Shown here: positions 53,831 through 64,000 of the stretch, piece by piece | Layout of the letters: the number at the start of each line of letters is the position of its first letter | Position numbering within the stretch: the stretch's first letter is position 1 | Translations under genes and position numbers: made by a program | The notes under the pieces: model-generated | The model's database searches: none | Seen by the model: the letters and a program-made list of their open reading frames with translations, nothing else | What the model was told of the DNA's origin: nothing | Assembly: GCA_025201375.1 (NCBI GenBank) | Contig: JAIWZP010000034.1 | Span: forward strand, 62,001 to 126,000 | Direction: 5' to 3' | DNA length: 64,000 bases | Source of the DNA: Gongronella butleri | Taxonomy: Eukaryota > Mucoromycota > Mucoromycetes > Mucorales > Cunninghamellaceae

Positions 53831-55852
53831 ATGGACAGCGAATATGAACAAGTGAAGAAGAGCGTGCGCGCTCCCTGGTCGTTGATTGAGAATAGCCCAG
53901 GTGAGTCAATGCGAAAAAGAGTCGCCTTCCTACATGGCGACGCGGCTAATCTTTTGTTTTTGTTGTTTGCAGACAACTTTGCCGGCATGTCACGCATGTA
54001 TGGCGTCAAAAACGTTGATTTCAAGCAAGTGATGGAATATCAGGACCTTCCCAACTGGAACGAGTAAGTTGACGACATTGGCCATGCCACCCAACACTGC
54101 CCTGACCCCATTTCTCTCTGGTTTTAGACGCGTGTATGGCTTGATCTACGGCGCGCACATGGACCAAGGCTTCCCCAGCAATCCACAGGAGGAGGTCGAC
54201 GAGGACGCACGCTCGCTGTTCTTTTCCAACCAGGTCAGTCGTCTGTTTCCGAGGACTGCGCGTTTTTTTTTTTTTTAGCCGTGCTGACAACTTTTTTTTT
54301 TATTTTCTTCAGGTGGTGACGAACGTGTGCGCCACATCCGCTTTGCTGGGCGTGCTGTTGAATGTCCAGGACAATTCGATCGAAATTGGCCCTGAGCTGC
54401 AGCAATTCAAAGAGTTTACGTCTGAATTGGATGGTGTTGTGAGTTTTCTCCCCCCCCACTTTGTCGTATTCACCGTGCCTTTCTTGCTTATCTTGTTTTT
54501 TTTATTAGTCGCGCGGCCTCGCGATTGCCGATTGTGATATCCTGACGCGTGCCCACGCGACATTTGGCTCGTACGTGTTTATTTTCTTTGCAATTTTGCA
54601 TTCTCAATTGGTTTTTTTTATTTTTCAGTTTCGAGTCGCGCTTTGAGGCTGCGCAATACCCGCAGCGTAGCGACCTTTACGACGAAGAGGACGAGGCGAC
54701 CAAAAAGAAGGCGCAGAAGCCCACCAAAACGAGAAAGGCGGCTAAAGAGGAGGAAAAGGACCGAGAGTACCATTTTACAGCCATTATCCCTGCCAATGGC
54801 TACGTGTGGGAGCTGGACGGCTACAACAAGTCGCCTTTGAAGCTCGGTATGGCCACTGTTTTCTTGTTTTGAAAAAAATTGAAATATATATTTGACGGAT
54901 TTCTTTTATAGCACCCGTGGGTGACAATTGGCTACAGCAAATTCAAGACTTCCTCAAGAACCGCCTTGATGAGTAAGGCTGCGTGGGAAAGCGGGGAGAG
55001 CGCGACGCGGGTCTTTTTTTTTTTTTTTTTTTTACGACGGACGCATTGGATTGATTTTTTTCTTTTTTTTTTTTTCAGGCCCGATGAATATTACCGACAA
55101 ACGATCAGCATTTTGGCCGTGGTGGGCGGCAACAATACGCAAGATCAGCCGATGACCGAGGCCACGCCAGTTGCGGACACGCGCCGCAGCAGCCGCAAGC
55201 GCCGCGCGCCAGCCAATTCGACTTCCAGCGCCGGTTCAGCGGAAATGGACGCCAACAAGGCCCAAAAGCTACAGACTCAGGCCATGGTGCTCGAGCGGCT
55301 GGATACCAACACGACGGGGTTCCTGGATGCCATTGGCTACGGCTGGCGCCAACACGTGTACAATGTAGAGGAGCTGTCACGCACCATTAACCACGCCGTG
55401 CACAATTGGATGCAACAGGACGCCGGCGGGATCAATCTGACCGATCACGAACGCCTGATCATGCACTGCGAGCAAATAGGGCGCATCACGGCCGTCGCCG
55501 AGCTGAAGCGCCAGATTCACGAGCACCTCAACTACATCAATGCCAATCTGAACACAGCTGGCGCAAGCCTCCAAGATACCAACAACCAGCGCCCTGTCGC
55601 TCCGGTCAATTCCAATGCTGAAAACACCGACGGACCTATCGACAATCACGCCAACGATGAATTGGCTCGCGTACACCAAAAAAAAAAAAAAAAAAATAAG
55701 AAAAAAATCTACGTTGCTCACTTTCTCTCCTTTTTTTTAATGCAAAACAGGAAATCCAACAGAGAGAACACGACTACATCCCGGCCATTGAAGAATTTCT
55801 CCAAGCTGCATACAATCAGAATCTCCTGCGCCGGCACAGAAAGTCAAACTGA
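53831..55852 (+). CDS. ubiquitin C-terminal hydrolase, UCH37/BAP1 type
   Basis: Cysteine deubiquitinase expected to act at the proteasome and possibly in chromatin. Nine exons (53831-53900, 53973-54063, 54128-54233, 54313-54438, 54509-54570, 54629-54846, 54912-54972, 55079-55670, 55751-55852) give 475 aa. The catalytic set is intact: Q89 and C95 (NQVVTNVCATSALLGVLLN), H200 (EYHFTAIIP) and D215 (WELDGYNKSPLKLG). The crossover-loop region before H200 contains a Lys-rich insert (TKKKAQKPTKTRKAAKEEEK). After the catalytic domain an extended Arg/Lys-rich linker leads to a helical region and an ULD-like tail (QQREHDYIPAIEEFLQAAY), as in UCH37 and BAP1. The last intron (55671-55750) restores the conserved tail. 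It is convergent with the aminotransferase, 264 bp apart. Confidence 0.9.
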
Positions 55853-56116
55853 GGCCAATTCCCTCGTTTTTTTTTTGCCCATCCGACCCTCGACATGTGT
55901 TACCCATATCCTTCCCCCTCCTCGTATCTCGCTCTTTCTCTGCTCTACCTTGCCCGCTCCTTCGCCCATCCATTAGTTTAAAAGGCATGTTCATCTCATC
56001 ATCAATGTAAACTCATCTCAGCAACGAAAAAAGGAATAAAATGCCTATATGCCTGATCATGTCCTAAATGAAATGAAAATTGGGAATTGTTTACAATAAA
56101 ATACATACAAATGAAT

Positions 56117-57745
56117 CTATTTGTGGTGCTTGGCGCAAAAGTCGGCCATGCGCTGGTACGCTTCTTCCAAGCGATCCTTGGTGGGCGTGATCACAATGCG
56201 CACAAAGTTGGGGTAATTGAAACACTACAGAAACGAGAGAACAATGAGGTCAAGCGTGGTCTCAAAAGACGTCAAAAATCATTTTACCTCGCCAGGCAAG
56301 CACAGCACGGATTCCTCTGCCAGCAGCTTTTGGCTGAATTCCACGTCGTCCTTGATGTCCTTGAATTGGTCAATGTCAATGCCGACCATCATGTACATGG
56401 CGCCCTGCGGCTGCACGGGCTTCAGGCCAGGGATCTTGGACACGGCATCCATACTCAATTGCGTGTTTTCCTATTGTAAAAAATGAGATTTATGCGACGC
56501 GCCGCCCTTTTTTTTTTTTTTTTTTTTTTTTTGATTTTATTACCTCGAGCTGGGTGATGGTGTCTTGGTAGAATTGGCTGGGCGTATTATTCAAAATGTC
56601 GGGCAGCGCGGCTTGGATGAGGGAATTGGGGCCGAGGATCACCTGCGACAAGTTGAGCAGGCCCTCACGGACGTCGCGCAAGACCTCGTTGCGGTCATGG
56701 ACGACAATCCAGCCCAGACGCCAGCCGGGGACGAGCCACTTTTTAGCCAGGCCGCCGACCGAGAGAATGGGCACCTCGGTCGTCAGCGAGGCCATGGGAT
56801 AAAAGGTGTTGCCCTCGAACACGAGATCACAATAAATCTCATCGGCAATGATGGGCACGTGGTGCTTGGCCGCCACCTCCAAAATGGCCTGCAAGTGTTC
56901 CCGAGAGTACACGGAACCGCAGGGATTCGACGGGCTTAGAATTTCCGAAAAGGACGCGTGAGTGAAATCCGCAAAAAGCTTTCGATTTGCCTCCCCTTCC
57001 CCTTTTTTCGGCAATCCCCCCTTCCTCTTGAAACTTACTTGTTCACCAAAATGGCACACGTCTTTTCATCAATGAGCGACTCCATGTGCGCAAGATCAAT
57101 CTGCCAGCTTTGCTCGGGCTGAGCGTGTTCAGGAAAAAAAAAAAAGCGCGTAAGAAGGCGACAATCATGCGGCTGCGCGTGCAATTGACTTACAATCAGG
57201 TTGTAGTAGCGCGTCTCCAAGGATCGGATGGCCGCCAGACTGCCGTACAACGAGAAACCGGGGCGAGGCAACAAGATGTTTTGGCCGGGATTGCCGAGCA
57301 CATTGACACACATATCCAAAGACCCAGAGCAACCATTGGCCAACAAAACGTCATTGGCAGTGACAGGGGCCTCGGGAGTGCTGACCATGTCGGCCACAGC
57401 CTGGCGCGATTCGGCCGTACCTGCATGAAAAAAATAAAACGGAAAAAAATATCGGGATCAGCTAAAACAGGGGGCGGGCGATCTCCTAGAATTTAGGCTT
57501 TTACCGTGCGCAGGGCCATAGCCGTTCTGCTTAAAGGATTCCAATTGACGAACGACGGCGTCATTGCAGCTCTTGTCAATATTAAAATTGCCAAAGACCG
57601 TGGGGTCACCGACGGACAAGCTAATAAACGTCTTGGTCGCTTGAGGGTCGAGTTTGAGCTTGTCAACGATCTGGCGAATAGGGTTGTGCGCGCGCTGCGC
57701 GATATGCGACGAAGGAACGTTCCACTGGCTTCGAGAATTGGCCAT
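56117..57745 (-). CDS. tyrosine aminotransferase
   Basis: Fold-type I PLP enzyme transferring the amino group of tyrosine (or a related amino acid) to 2-oxoglutarate. Six exons (57745-57505, 57420-57194, 57118-57039, 56934-56544, 56470-56288, 56224-56117) give 409 aa. Motifs are VDKLKLDPQATKTFISLSVGDPTVFGNF near the N-terminus, DVLLANGCSGSLDMCVNVL, the NPSNPCGSVYSREHL segment, DEIYCDLVFEGNTFYPMASL, and the PLP-lysine motif GGLAKKWLVPGWRLGW, diagnostic of the tyrosine/nicotianamine aminotransferase group. It ends FCAKHHK, with no organelle signal seen. Confidence 0.93.
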
Positions 57746-59400
57746 TTTTTAAAAAATGTGTGCGTGCAAAAAGAAAAAAAATGCAAAAAAAAGAGAGAGC
57801 AAAGAAGAAAAGCAATCTGGCTCTCGGCTCAATGAGTCACGCCCTATAAGAATTGACGGCTACTTTCCCACGGCTGTGCCGCTGGCTGGATCCCGCCGGA
57901 CTTTTGGAAGCCCGGAAACATCGGCTTGCCACCAAACACAAATTTCGGCATTGTCGGAACCACTTCCCCACACTTGCTCCACCCCTCCTTTCTTTTACAT
58001 CCGAAGCGCGGCGTCAAATGGCTGAATCCTCATCCTTTTCATTTGGTCGCACCTTGAGTTCTAATTGAGCAAGGTGTAAAATGGCGCAATTAAATGAGTT
58101 TTCGTGCTTTTGTGATTTTCCAGCAGGTCAACCATCGCCACAATCGCCTCACAGATGTGCATCAGTGGCCGTTGATTCACTGTGCCTCATGGAAGTCTGC
58201 TGGCAGCATGCATTTGGCGGCATAACAGACGTTTTATGCACACATCTTTTCCCATGACATCATTGCGCTTGTTGCGATAAAGATTCCGGGACCCAGATCC
58301 TCGGCCATGTACACAACTGTGCTCTAGGGGCTTCCGTTGTGGGTTTGAAGTGCAGATCAAGCTATCATAACACCAATGGCGGCAAACTTCATTTTATAGT
58401 GGGCGGCGGAATTGGAAGCTAAAAGATGACCACTACACGCGTCCGACTTGTCGACGCAGCCCTTCAAGCATTTATTGCCCTGGCAAAGGCTGTCGAGAAT
58501 CCTGGAATGGTGTGGATGCTCCATGAAAAGCGAAAAAAGCGCGCCTTTCTACGTCTAGGCGCATTTGCGAGTTGGTCACGGGCTCATATGGCTTGGATTG
58601 TCTGCCTGATGCGCCTCATGCAAGGGTGGGCGCTGATTTACGCGGACAGGATTCTGGAAAAAAAGCATTCGCTAACCCATTTTGTGGATTTTTATTGTGA
58701 TCACCTGGCCTCATGCCCACCTGCCATTTTTTTTTCAGCCCATTCTTATGAAAGAAGATCGGGGGTAGAAAAGGATTTCTGTCTTTTTTTTTTTGTTTCG
58801 AGGCTCAAAAAGAAAAAGAAGCGTTTGGGCGGATTTCTTGTAAACGCGCATTGAAAGTCACCGCCATGCAATCCATTGGCAAGCTAATTAAGCGCACGGT
58901 GCTGCATTTTTTCTTTTTTTCTTTTGTGCAAAACCCAGTCTTGGCCAAGGCGGACAATGGACCATATCATCTCCATTTAAACTCCTCTGTCGACCTTTTT
59001 TTTTTTGCATTTTTAATGTTTTATCCATGGCTTTGACCATGTCACATTGGCGCGAGTGGCTCCGAATGGCGCCACTTGCGTTCATGGCTTTGTGGAAAAT
59101 GCTTGGCGACCGTGTAAAAGGAGATTAGAAAGATGCAATTGAGCAGGACACCGATCGTACCTCGTTGTACAAGCTGACGGGATTTTTGAGGGTCCACGTG
59201 CAGCCAATGGTTGGCCACCGAAACTCAAATTCACCCTTTGAACACAGGCTGTTTATTTTTATAAAGTTTTCAGGGCTAAAAATACTAAAGGGTTGCCTTT
59301 TTGTTGTCTGCAAAAAAAAATCTTTTTGATCCTGATTTTTTTTCTACCAATTTTCTTCTTTCTTTTTCGTTGTTTTCACGAGCCCAATTAACGAGCAATC
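57746..59400. other. intergenic, one doubtful ORF
   Basis: Plus-strand ORF 58426-58854 (142 codons, MTTTRVRLVDAALQAFIALAK...) starts like an amphipathic protein but runs into poly-T and poly-A derived Phe and Lys stretches. I see no family motif and do not call it. The rest shows no gene. Confidence 0.4.
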
Positions 59401-61740
59401 ATGAAAGTATCAACATCATTGCTCTCGTTGCTGCTTCTCGGAATATCGACGGCCGTCCATGCTCAAGGTACAGATTTCACACCTCATTCTCGAGAAAGGG
59501 AGAGCCAAGACGTGCCACAACCATTGGCGCGGGTTGATCCTGCGACGCCAAATGAGCAATGCCCTCCTTGTTTTGCCATTGATAGCGGCAATCGCTCCCT
59601 TTAATGCACTTCTTGCCCCCCCCCCTTTTTTTTTGAGGCAAACGTGCATCCGAGACGTGCAGATGGACGATCCTGATTTTTTTTAATTTGTAGTGGACAT
59701 CAGCAGCGATATCGGCGGCGGTGCGACCCAGAGCGATATTTTGCCCACACCGACCGATAGCGGCACCGGCCCCACCGATTCAATTGCGCCCACGCCCACG
59801 GACTCGTCATCGGACGTGCCACCGCCACAGTCATCTGTTGACTCGAGTACGCTATCCGCGACGGCGTCCGCGAGCTCGTCGGCGCCCACGCCCTCGCAGA
59901 CTGTCGACGTCAATGGCTGCACAAACCTCAAACAATGGTTTGATGCGACAAATGGCAATACCTGGACAGTCAACACCGGCTGGACGTCCGTCGACATGAC
60001 GACCTGCTGCTCCTGGTTCGGTGTGCGATGCTCATCCGTCGGTCAAATCATTGCGGTGTAAGAGACAGAAAAAAAAGAAGAGTAAATCTGAGCCACGACA
60101 AGGCTTGGGCTCAGAAGTTTGTGCTGCAAACCTCGCATCATGCTAATCCTAATTCTTCCATTCTTATCAGCGACTTGTCTGGAAACAACCTAGCCGGCCA
60201 ATTGCCTGATAATTTCATCAACTTCCCAAATCTGGTGACTGTGTAAAGTGCACACTTTTACAAAACCCTAATCGGGGATCTGCGTCTTTCTCACATTTCT
60301 TGATTTTCGGTGCACCTCATCTTCCAATAGTGACCTGAGCTACAACAAGTTGACAGGCAGTATTCCCTCCTCCATTGGCTCCGCACCAAGGGTGCAGAAC
60401 CTGTAAGGCTGTGCAAAAAAAAAAAAAATGCGGGCTCAAAACGCGTGATTCTGACGCGTTCTCTTTTTTTTTAAAAAAAAAACTTGCCCCAGCAACTTTG
60501 ACATGAACCAGCTTTCTGGCACTCTCCCTGCAACTCTTGGTGGCCTGGTCAATTTGACATCAGTGTACGCAAAGAGAAAAAATGGAAAAAATAGAAAAAA
60601 CGCGATCAAATCTCATTTTCTTTGGTTTCTTTTGCAGTCATTTCAAGAACAACTCGATCACTGGCTCGATTCCTGACACGTGGAGCGCCTGCACCAAGCT
60701 GACGGCCATCTACGCTAGCAACAATCAGCTCAATGGACCATTCCCTTCTGTTTTGACCAACATGACGCAGCTCAGCAACTTGTACATTGACAACAATCAG
60801 TTCACAGGCAACTTGCCCAATAGCATTGGTCAAATGGTGGGCTTGACCTCTTTGTAAGACGCGTCAGGGCGGGGCTAAAGCATGAAAGCGTGCACAATTC
60901 TTATTTTTCATTCTTGATCCGCAGCAATGTCAAGAGCAATTACTTTATGGGCCCTCTGCCGGATGTTTGGGCACCCTTGGTCAATCTTCAGAGCTTGTAA
61001 TATACACATTTTACCGCGTCAGCAAGAGTCATCGACTCATTTTTACCTCTTTTTCCTTATTTTCTCTTCCCTCTTTTTAGGTGGCTCTCTCAGCAGACGT
61101 TCAATGGCTCCATTCCCAACTCCATCTTTAATCTCACCCGCTTGGCATACCTGTAAAGCCCTTGCCGAATTGAAAAAAGGAGGGATGTGGCGCGATTTTC
61201 AATTTTAAACCCGTCTTTTTTTTTTTTTTTTTTTTGCACAGTGATCTGTCCAACAATCGACTATCAGGCTCACTGCCGACGGCCATCGGCAACATGGCGT
61301 CCTTGCGTACCTTGTAATTGGATGACGACCGCGGCCCAGTGTGGCCTTGCAAATTGCATGTATTCATTAATTTTCCTGTTTTTCTTTTTTTTTTTCTTTG
61401 CAGGATGCTGGGTCACAATTCGCTGATGGGCGACGTGCCGTCGGAGCTTTCCAAGCTGCCCAACCTGCAATTCCTTCAGATCAACTACAATGCCTTCAGC
61501 GGCGCATTCCCCTCAGACATGGCGCCCGCGGGTCTCGCGTATTGCTACGCGTCGCCCAACCAATTCCAGGTGTGCCCTGACCAGTCGGTGGCAAGAAACC
61601 CCAACTCGTTGGCCTTCCAATGCTCTTTAGATTGCCTTTTGTATACCACCAGCACGAGCGATGCCTTGCCGACTTGGTCGCCGCGCAACTTCATTGTCAC
61701 GTCCGCGGCCGTGCTCCTTGGCGCCATGATGATCATGTAG
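59401..61740 (+). CDS. secreted leucine-rich-repeat protein, probably GPI-anchored
   Basis: Ten exons (59401-59467, 59694-60057, 60171-60242, 60331-60402, 60493-60564, 60638-60853, 60925-60996, 61081-61152, 61242-61313, 61404-61740) give 471 aa. The N-terminal signal peptide MKVSTSLLSLLLLGISTAVHAQ is followed by a Pro/Thr/Ser/Asp-rich stretch. A cap follows (GCTNLKQWFDATNGNTWTVN, then CCSWFGVRC), like plant and bacterial LRR N-caps. About ten plant-type 24-residue repeats follow (DLSGNNLAGQLPDNF, DLSYNKLTGSIPSS, DLSNNRLSGSLPTA). The C-terminus is hydrophobic (NFIVTSAAVLLGAMMIM), fitting a GPI signal. No kinase domain. Six exons are exactly 72 nt and one is 216 nt, all in phase 2, so each exon is one or three whole repeats. 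Confidence 0.9.
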
Positions 61741-63661
61741 ACTACTTTTCTTTATTACTCTTTACGTTTTCCTTCGTCTCCATCGCTCCCTTTTTTTATT
61801 TGAAAAATCCTTGGAATAAAAAAAAGACACCAGAAGCGGTCTGGCGTCCCTTGTATCTTTTTTTTTTTTTGCTTTTTTATCGCGCCCTGGTCCTTTCTTC
61901 CCGAGGGTCACACGGCATGGCCATTTGGCAAGATCGCCGCGATTGCATGTCCGCCCGGACGTTGCACAGTCAAACTTTAATTCCGCTCTTTCGCTCTTTT
62001 TCTCTATTTTTTTTTTTAGAGTGAGTACAAGCTTGCCAACTCGTGTTCGCGAGCCATAAATTGTCAAGAGCGAGTCCGGATGGATTTGCTTCAGGCGAGG
62101 GGAAATGCAACATTGCATAAACACGCGCGCGAGCCCGTCAACAGAATCGCAGGAACAACAAGATTGGCACTCCACTCACTCTTTTGTTCCTTTTTTCGCC
62201 AAAAGGCCAAGATGCCAAACCTAATTTGTGCAAGTGAGGAGGCACATTGCAAATCACTTCAATTTGATCATGATTGTACTGCAAAAAGTATGATCCAATG
62301 CGTGCAGTTGACGCACAAATTGGTTGCAAAATGATGAAAATGAATGAAAATGGCCTTCCAGGGGAGCAATTGCACCGAAGGAGTGGACCAAGGAAGTAGA
62401 GAAAAGGGGTCAAAGGGGGGGAGGGGGAGACGTCGGCCCGTTGAATCCTGATTCGCACACAGAATTTTTTTTCTTTTTGGGAGTGCACGTAGTGAGATGA
62501 TGATCAAAGCAAGCGACGGTGCACGCGCTTTGTTCTATTTTTCCTTTTTGCTTTAATTTTTCGAAACAAGAAGCATGTCATGCCCGTCTCGATTTTCCAA
62601 TGTGCACTCTCGCTTGCCCAATCGAGCTCTTTTTTCTTGCCTTTCCGCACTGTGATCACCGCTCCTCGCCTTTTTCTCCCTCATATTGACTTTTTCCCCC
62701 TCTCTTATTCATACTCGCTATTTTTATCCCCCCCCGCACACGCGACGAGAGACAGGGGGAAAAAGAAAGGGGGGACGATCCGGGTGAAGCCTGGATTTAG
62801 GTGACCAGTCTATTCTTTTTTTGTTTTCTTTGTTTATCTTTTTTTCTGCAACGCGTGTTCATTGTCTCGCTATATTGTTCACGACGCGCTAGCCCATGCT
62901 TTCCATCTTTCGATCAAAGAGCAAGTGGCCTGCATTGCTCCAAGGCGGCCATGAAATGTTACACACGTGAAATGACGCTCTTGTGCTATTTTTAATCACA
63001 GAGCGAGCTGACTGAACCCTTTTTTTTCACTTTTGTTGCAAGGGGGGGTGCCGCTGGAGGAGCAAATAATAAAGCCAAATGAAATCTTGACCATGCCCCC
63101 TCTTCATTCGTATTAATAAAATGTCATGAGTCAAAGGTTTGCAAGGTGAAAGGAAGCAAACCAAGTACAAAAAGAGAACACACACCTCTTGGCAGCTAGC
63201 TGGGACGAGATGGAGGACCAGTTGAAAAGCAAAGGTGTGCACGATTCCAAACCCAAAACCGGAGAAAGCTGATGAAAGAGCGAAAAAAGGGGGGAGGGAC
63301 GAGGGGAAGGGGGTGAAATGGCGAGAGTGAGCGCTAGAGAGCGCAAGGGGGAACAAGGACAGGTTGCAATTGCTGTGCAAAACATTGGTTGAGATGGTGA
63401 AAGGCCCGTTGGATAGGCGTGAAAGTCTATTTAAGGTTCAACCAGGTTTTGAATCCAATAAACCGTGCAATAATCCTCATAGCCCAAAAAGGGCAAGGTC
63501 TAGGTTCATGAAAAAAAAAAAAATAGTGGGTTGGAAAAAAAAAAAAAGTTTGGGCCTGTCTCTCAATCATTTAAAAGAACAGAAGCACGGGCGACCTTTT
63601 TTTTTTGTTTTTTCTTTCTTTTCTTTATCCTTTCCCCAATCCCATTCCTTTTTTTCTCAAT
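61741..63661. other. intergenic, no gene seen
   Basis: About 1.9 kb with pyrimidine-rich and poly-T tracts and only short ORFs. A TATTTAAG at about 63428 could serve the downstream gene but lies some 230 bp from its start. Confidence 0.5.
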
Positions 63662-64000
63662 ATGAAGTTCTCTGCCATTGTTGCTGCTGCCCTTGTCACC
63701 CTCGCTTCCGCCCAGACCACCGCCCCCATCATCTCCATCTCCTCTCCTTTGAGCGGCACCGTCTACAAGGCTGGTCAGCAAGCCATCATCACCTGGAACA
63801 GCCCCACTGTCCAGCAGATCTCCCAGATCGTGTTGGCTCAAGGCCCCAGCACGGCTCTCCAGCCCTTGAAGGTCATTGCCACCAACGTTGATGCCAACGC
63901 TGGCCAATACTCCTGGACCATCCCCGCCGACACCCCCACTGGCTCGGACTATGCCTTTGAGTTTGGCACCTCCCCCAACTTGGCCTTTGCCGGTCCCTTC
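63662..64000 (+). CDS. secreted Kre9/Knh1-like wall protein, truncated by window end
   Basis: 113 codons are visible and the frame is open to the last base. The signal peptide is MKFSAIVAAALVTLASAQ. The mature part begins APIISISSPLSGTVYKAGQQ and contains AIITWNSPTVQQISQIVL and QYSWTIPADTPTGSDYAFEF. This is the pattern of the small beta-sandwich domain of Kre9/Knh1 and Ser/Thr-rich GPI-anchored wall proteins common in fungi (GxxW/ITW, SWTIP). Role in beta-1,6-glucan or wall assembly is by analogy. A Ser/Thr-rich C-terminus and GPI signal would be expected beyond the window. Confidence 0.85.
   Translation, partial: MKFSAIVAAALVTLASAQTTAPIISISSPLSGTVYKAGQQAIITWNSPTVQQISQIVLAQGPSTALQPLKVIATNVDANAGQYSWTIPADTPTGSDYAFEFGTSPNLAFAGPF

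Noticed and set aside
58426..58854. 142-codon plus-strand ORF downstream of the aminotransferase
   Set aside because: Ends in Phe and Lys runs that come from poly-T and poly-A tracts, has no family motif and no convincing splice partners.
1..64000. tRNA, rRNA or CRISPR loci
   Set aside because: I looked for cloverleaf-like GGTTCRA/T-arm patterns and regular spacer arrays and saw none I could support; CRISPR is not expected in a eukaryotic nuclear genome.

Overview
The window comes from a fungal nuclear genome. Genes are intron-rich, with GT-AG introns mostly about 30 to 250 bp whose acceptors are often preceded by long T runs. Several genes point to fungi: an Sst2/FlbA-type RGS protein with DEP domains, a cytochrome b5-fused acyl-CoA dehydrogenase, a Kre9/Knh1-like secreted wall protein and a KDZ-class transposon. 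I cannot name the species. An early-diverging (non-Dikarya) lineage is my best guess, and that is inference only. I joined all exons by hand and checked reading frame across every junction.

Layout. (1) 0.5-5.9 kb: an acyl-CoA synthetase and an RGS regulator, both on the minus strand. (2) 5.9-23.1 kb: a repeat and transposon block. It holds a 497-bp-period tandem duplication, a complete 7.3-kb KDZ element with two intact multi-exon genes, a 1.0-kb fold-back MITE, an intact Tc1 element (DD34E) and copies of a dispersed non-coding repeat. (3) 23.2-45.8 kb: a gene-dense housekeeping segment with a small membrane protein, RPA2, a KA1-tailed protein kinase, a cytochrome b5/acyl-CoA dehydrogenase fusion, a Tra2-like splicing factor, cytosolic aspartyl-tRNA synthetase, a DDT-WHIM-PHD chromatin protein and a cytochrome b5/2-hydroxyacid oxidase fusion. 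(4) 45.8-53.5 kb: AT-rich repeat territory packed with the heptamer TACAGTA/TACTGTA, with a degenerate pogo-like element and short TATA-led ORFs. (5) 53.8-64 kb: a UCH37-type deubiquitinase, a tyrosine aminotransferase, a secreted leucine-rich-repeat protein whose repeats are single 72-nt exons, and the start of a secreted wall protein.

How things fit together. Two flavoenzymes carry an N-terminal cytochrome b5 domain and end in peroxisomal-type tripeptides (ARL and SKL). Together with the acyl-CoA synthetase they suggest peroxisomal fatty-acid and hydroxy-acid oxidation, although they are not clustered as a pathway. The transposon blocks appear to share one history. Both TA-flanked elements, the Tc1 and the MITE, start with CAGTGCCC. 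Such elements are expected to leave TA-CAG-TA or TA-CTG-TA when they excise, and that heptamer saturates the non-coding blocks while I saw none in the gene-dense segment. The most noteworthy items are this apparent footprint landscape and the KDZ element with its unrecognised second gene.
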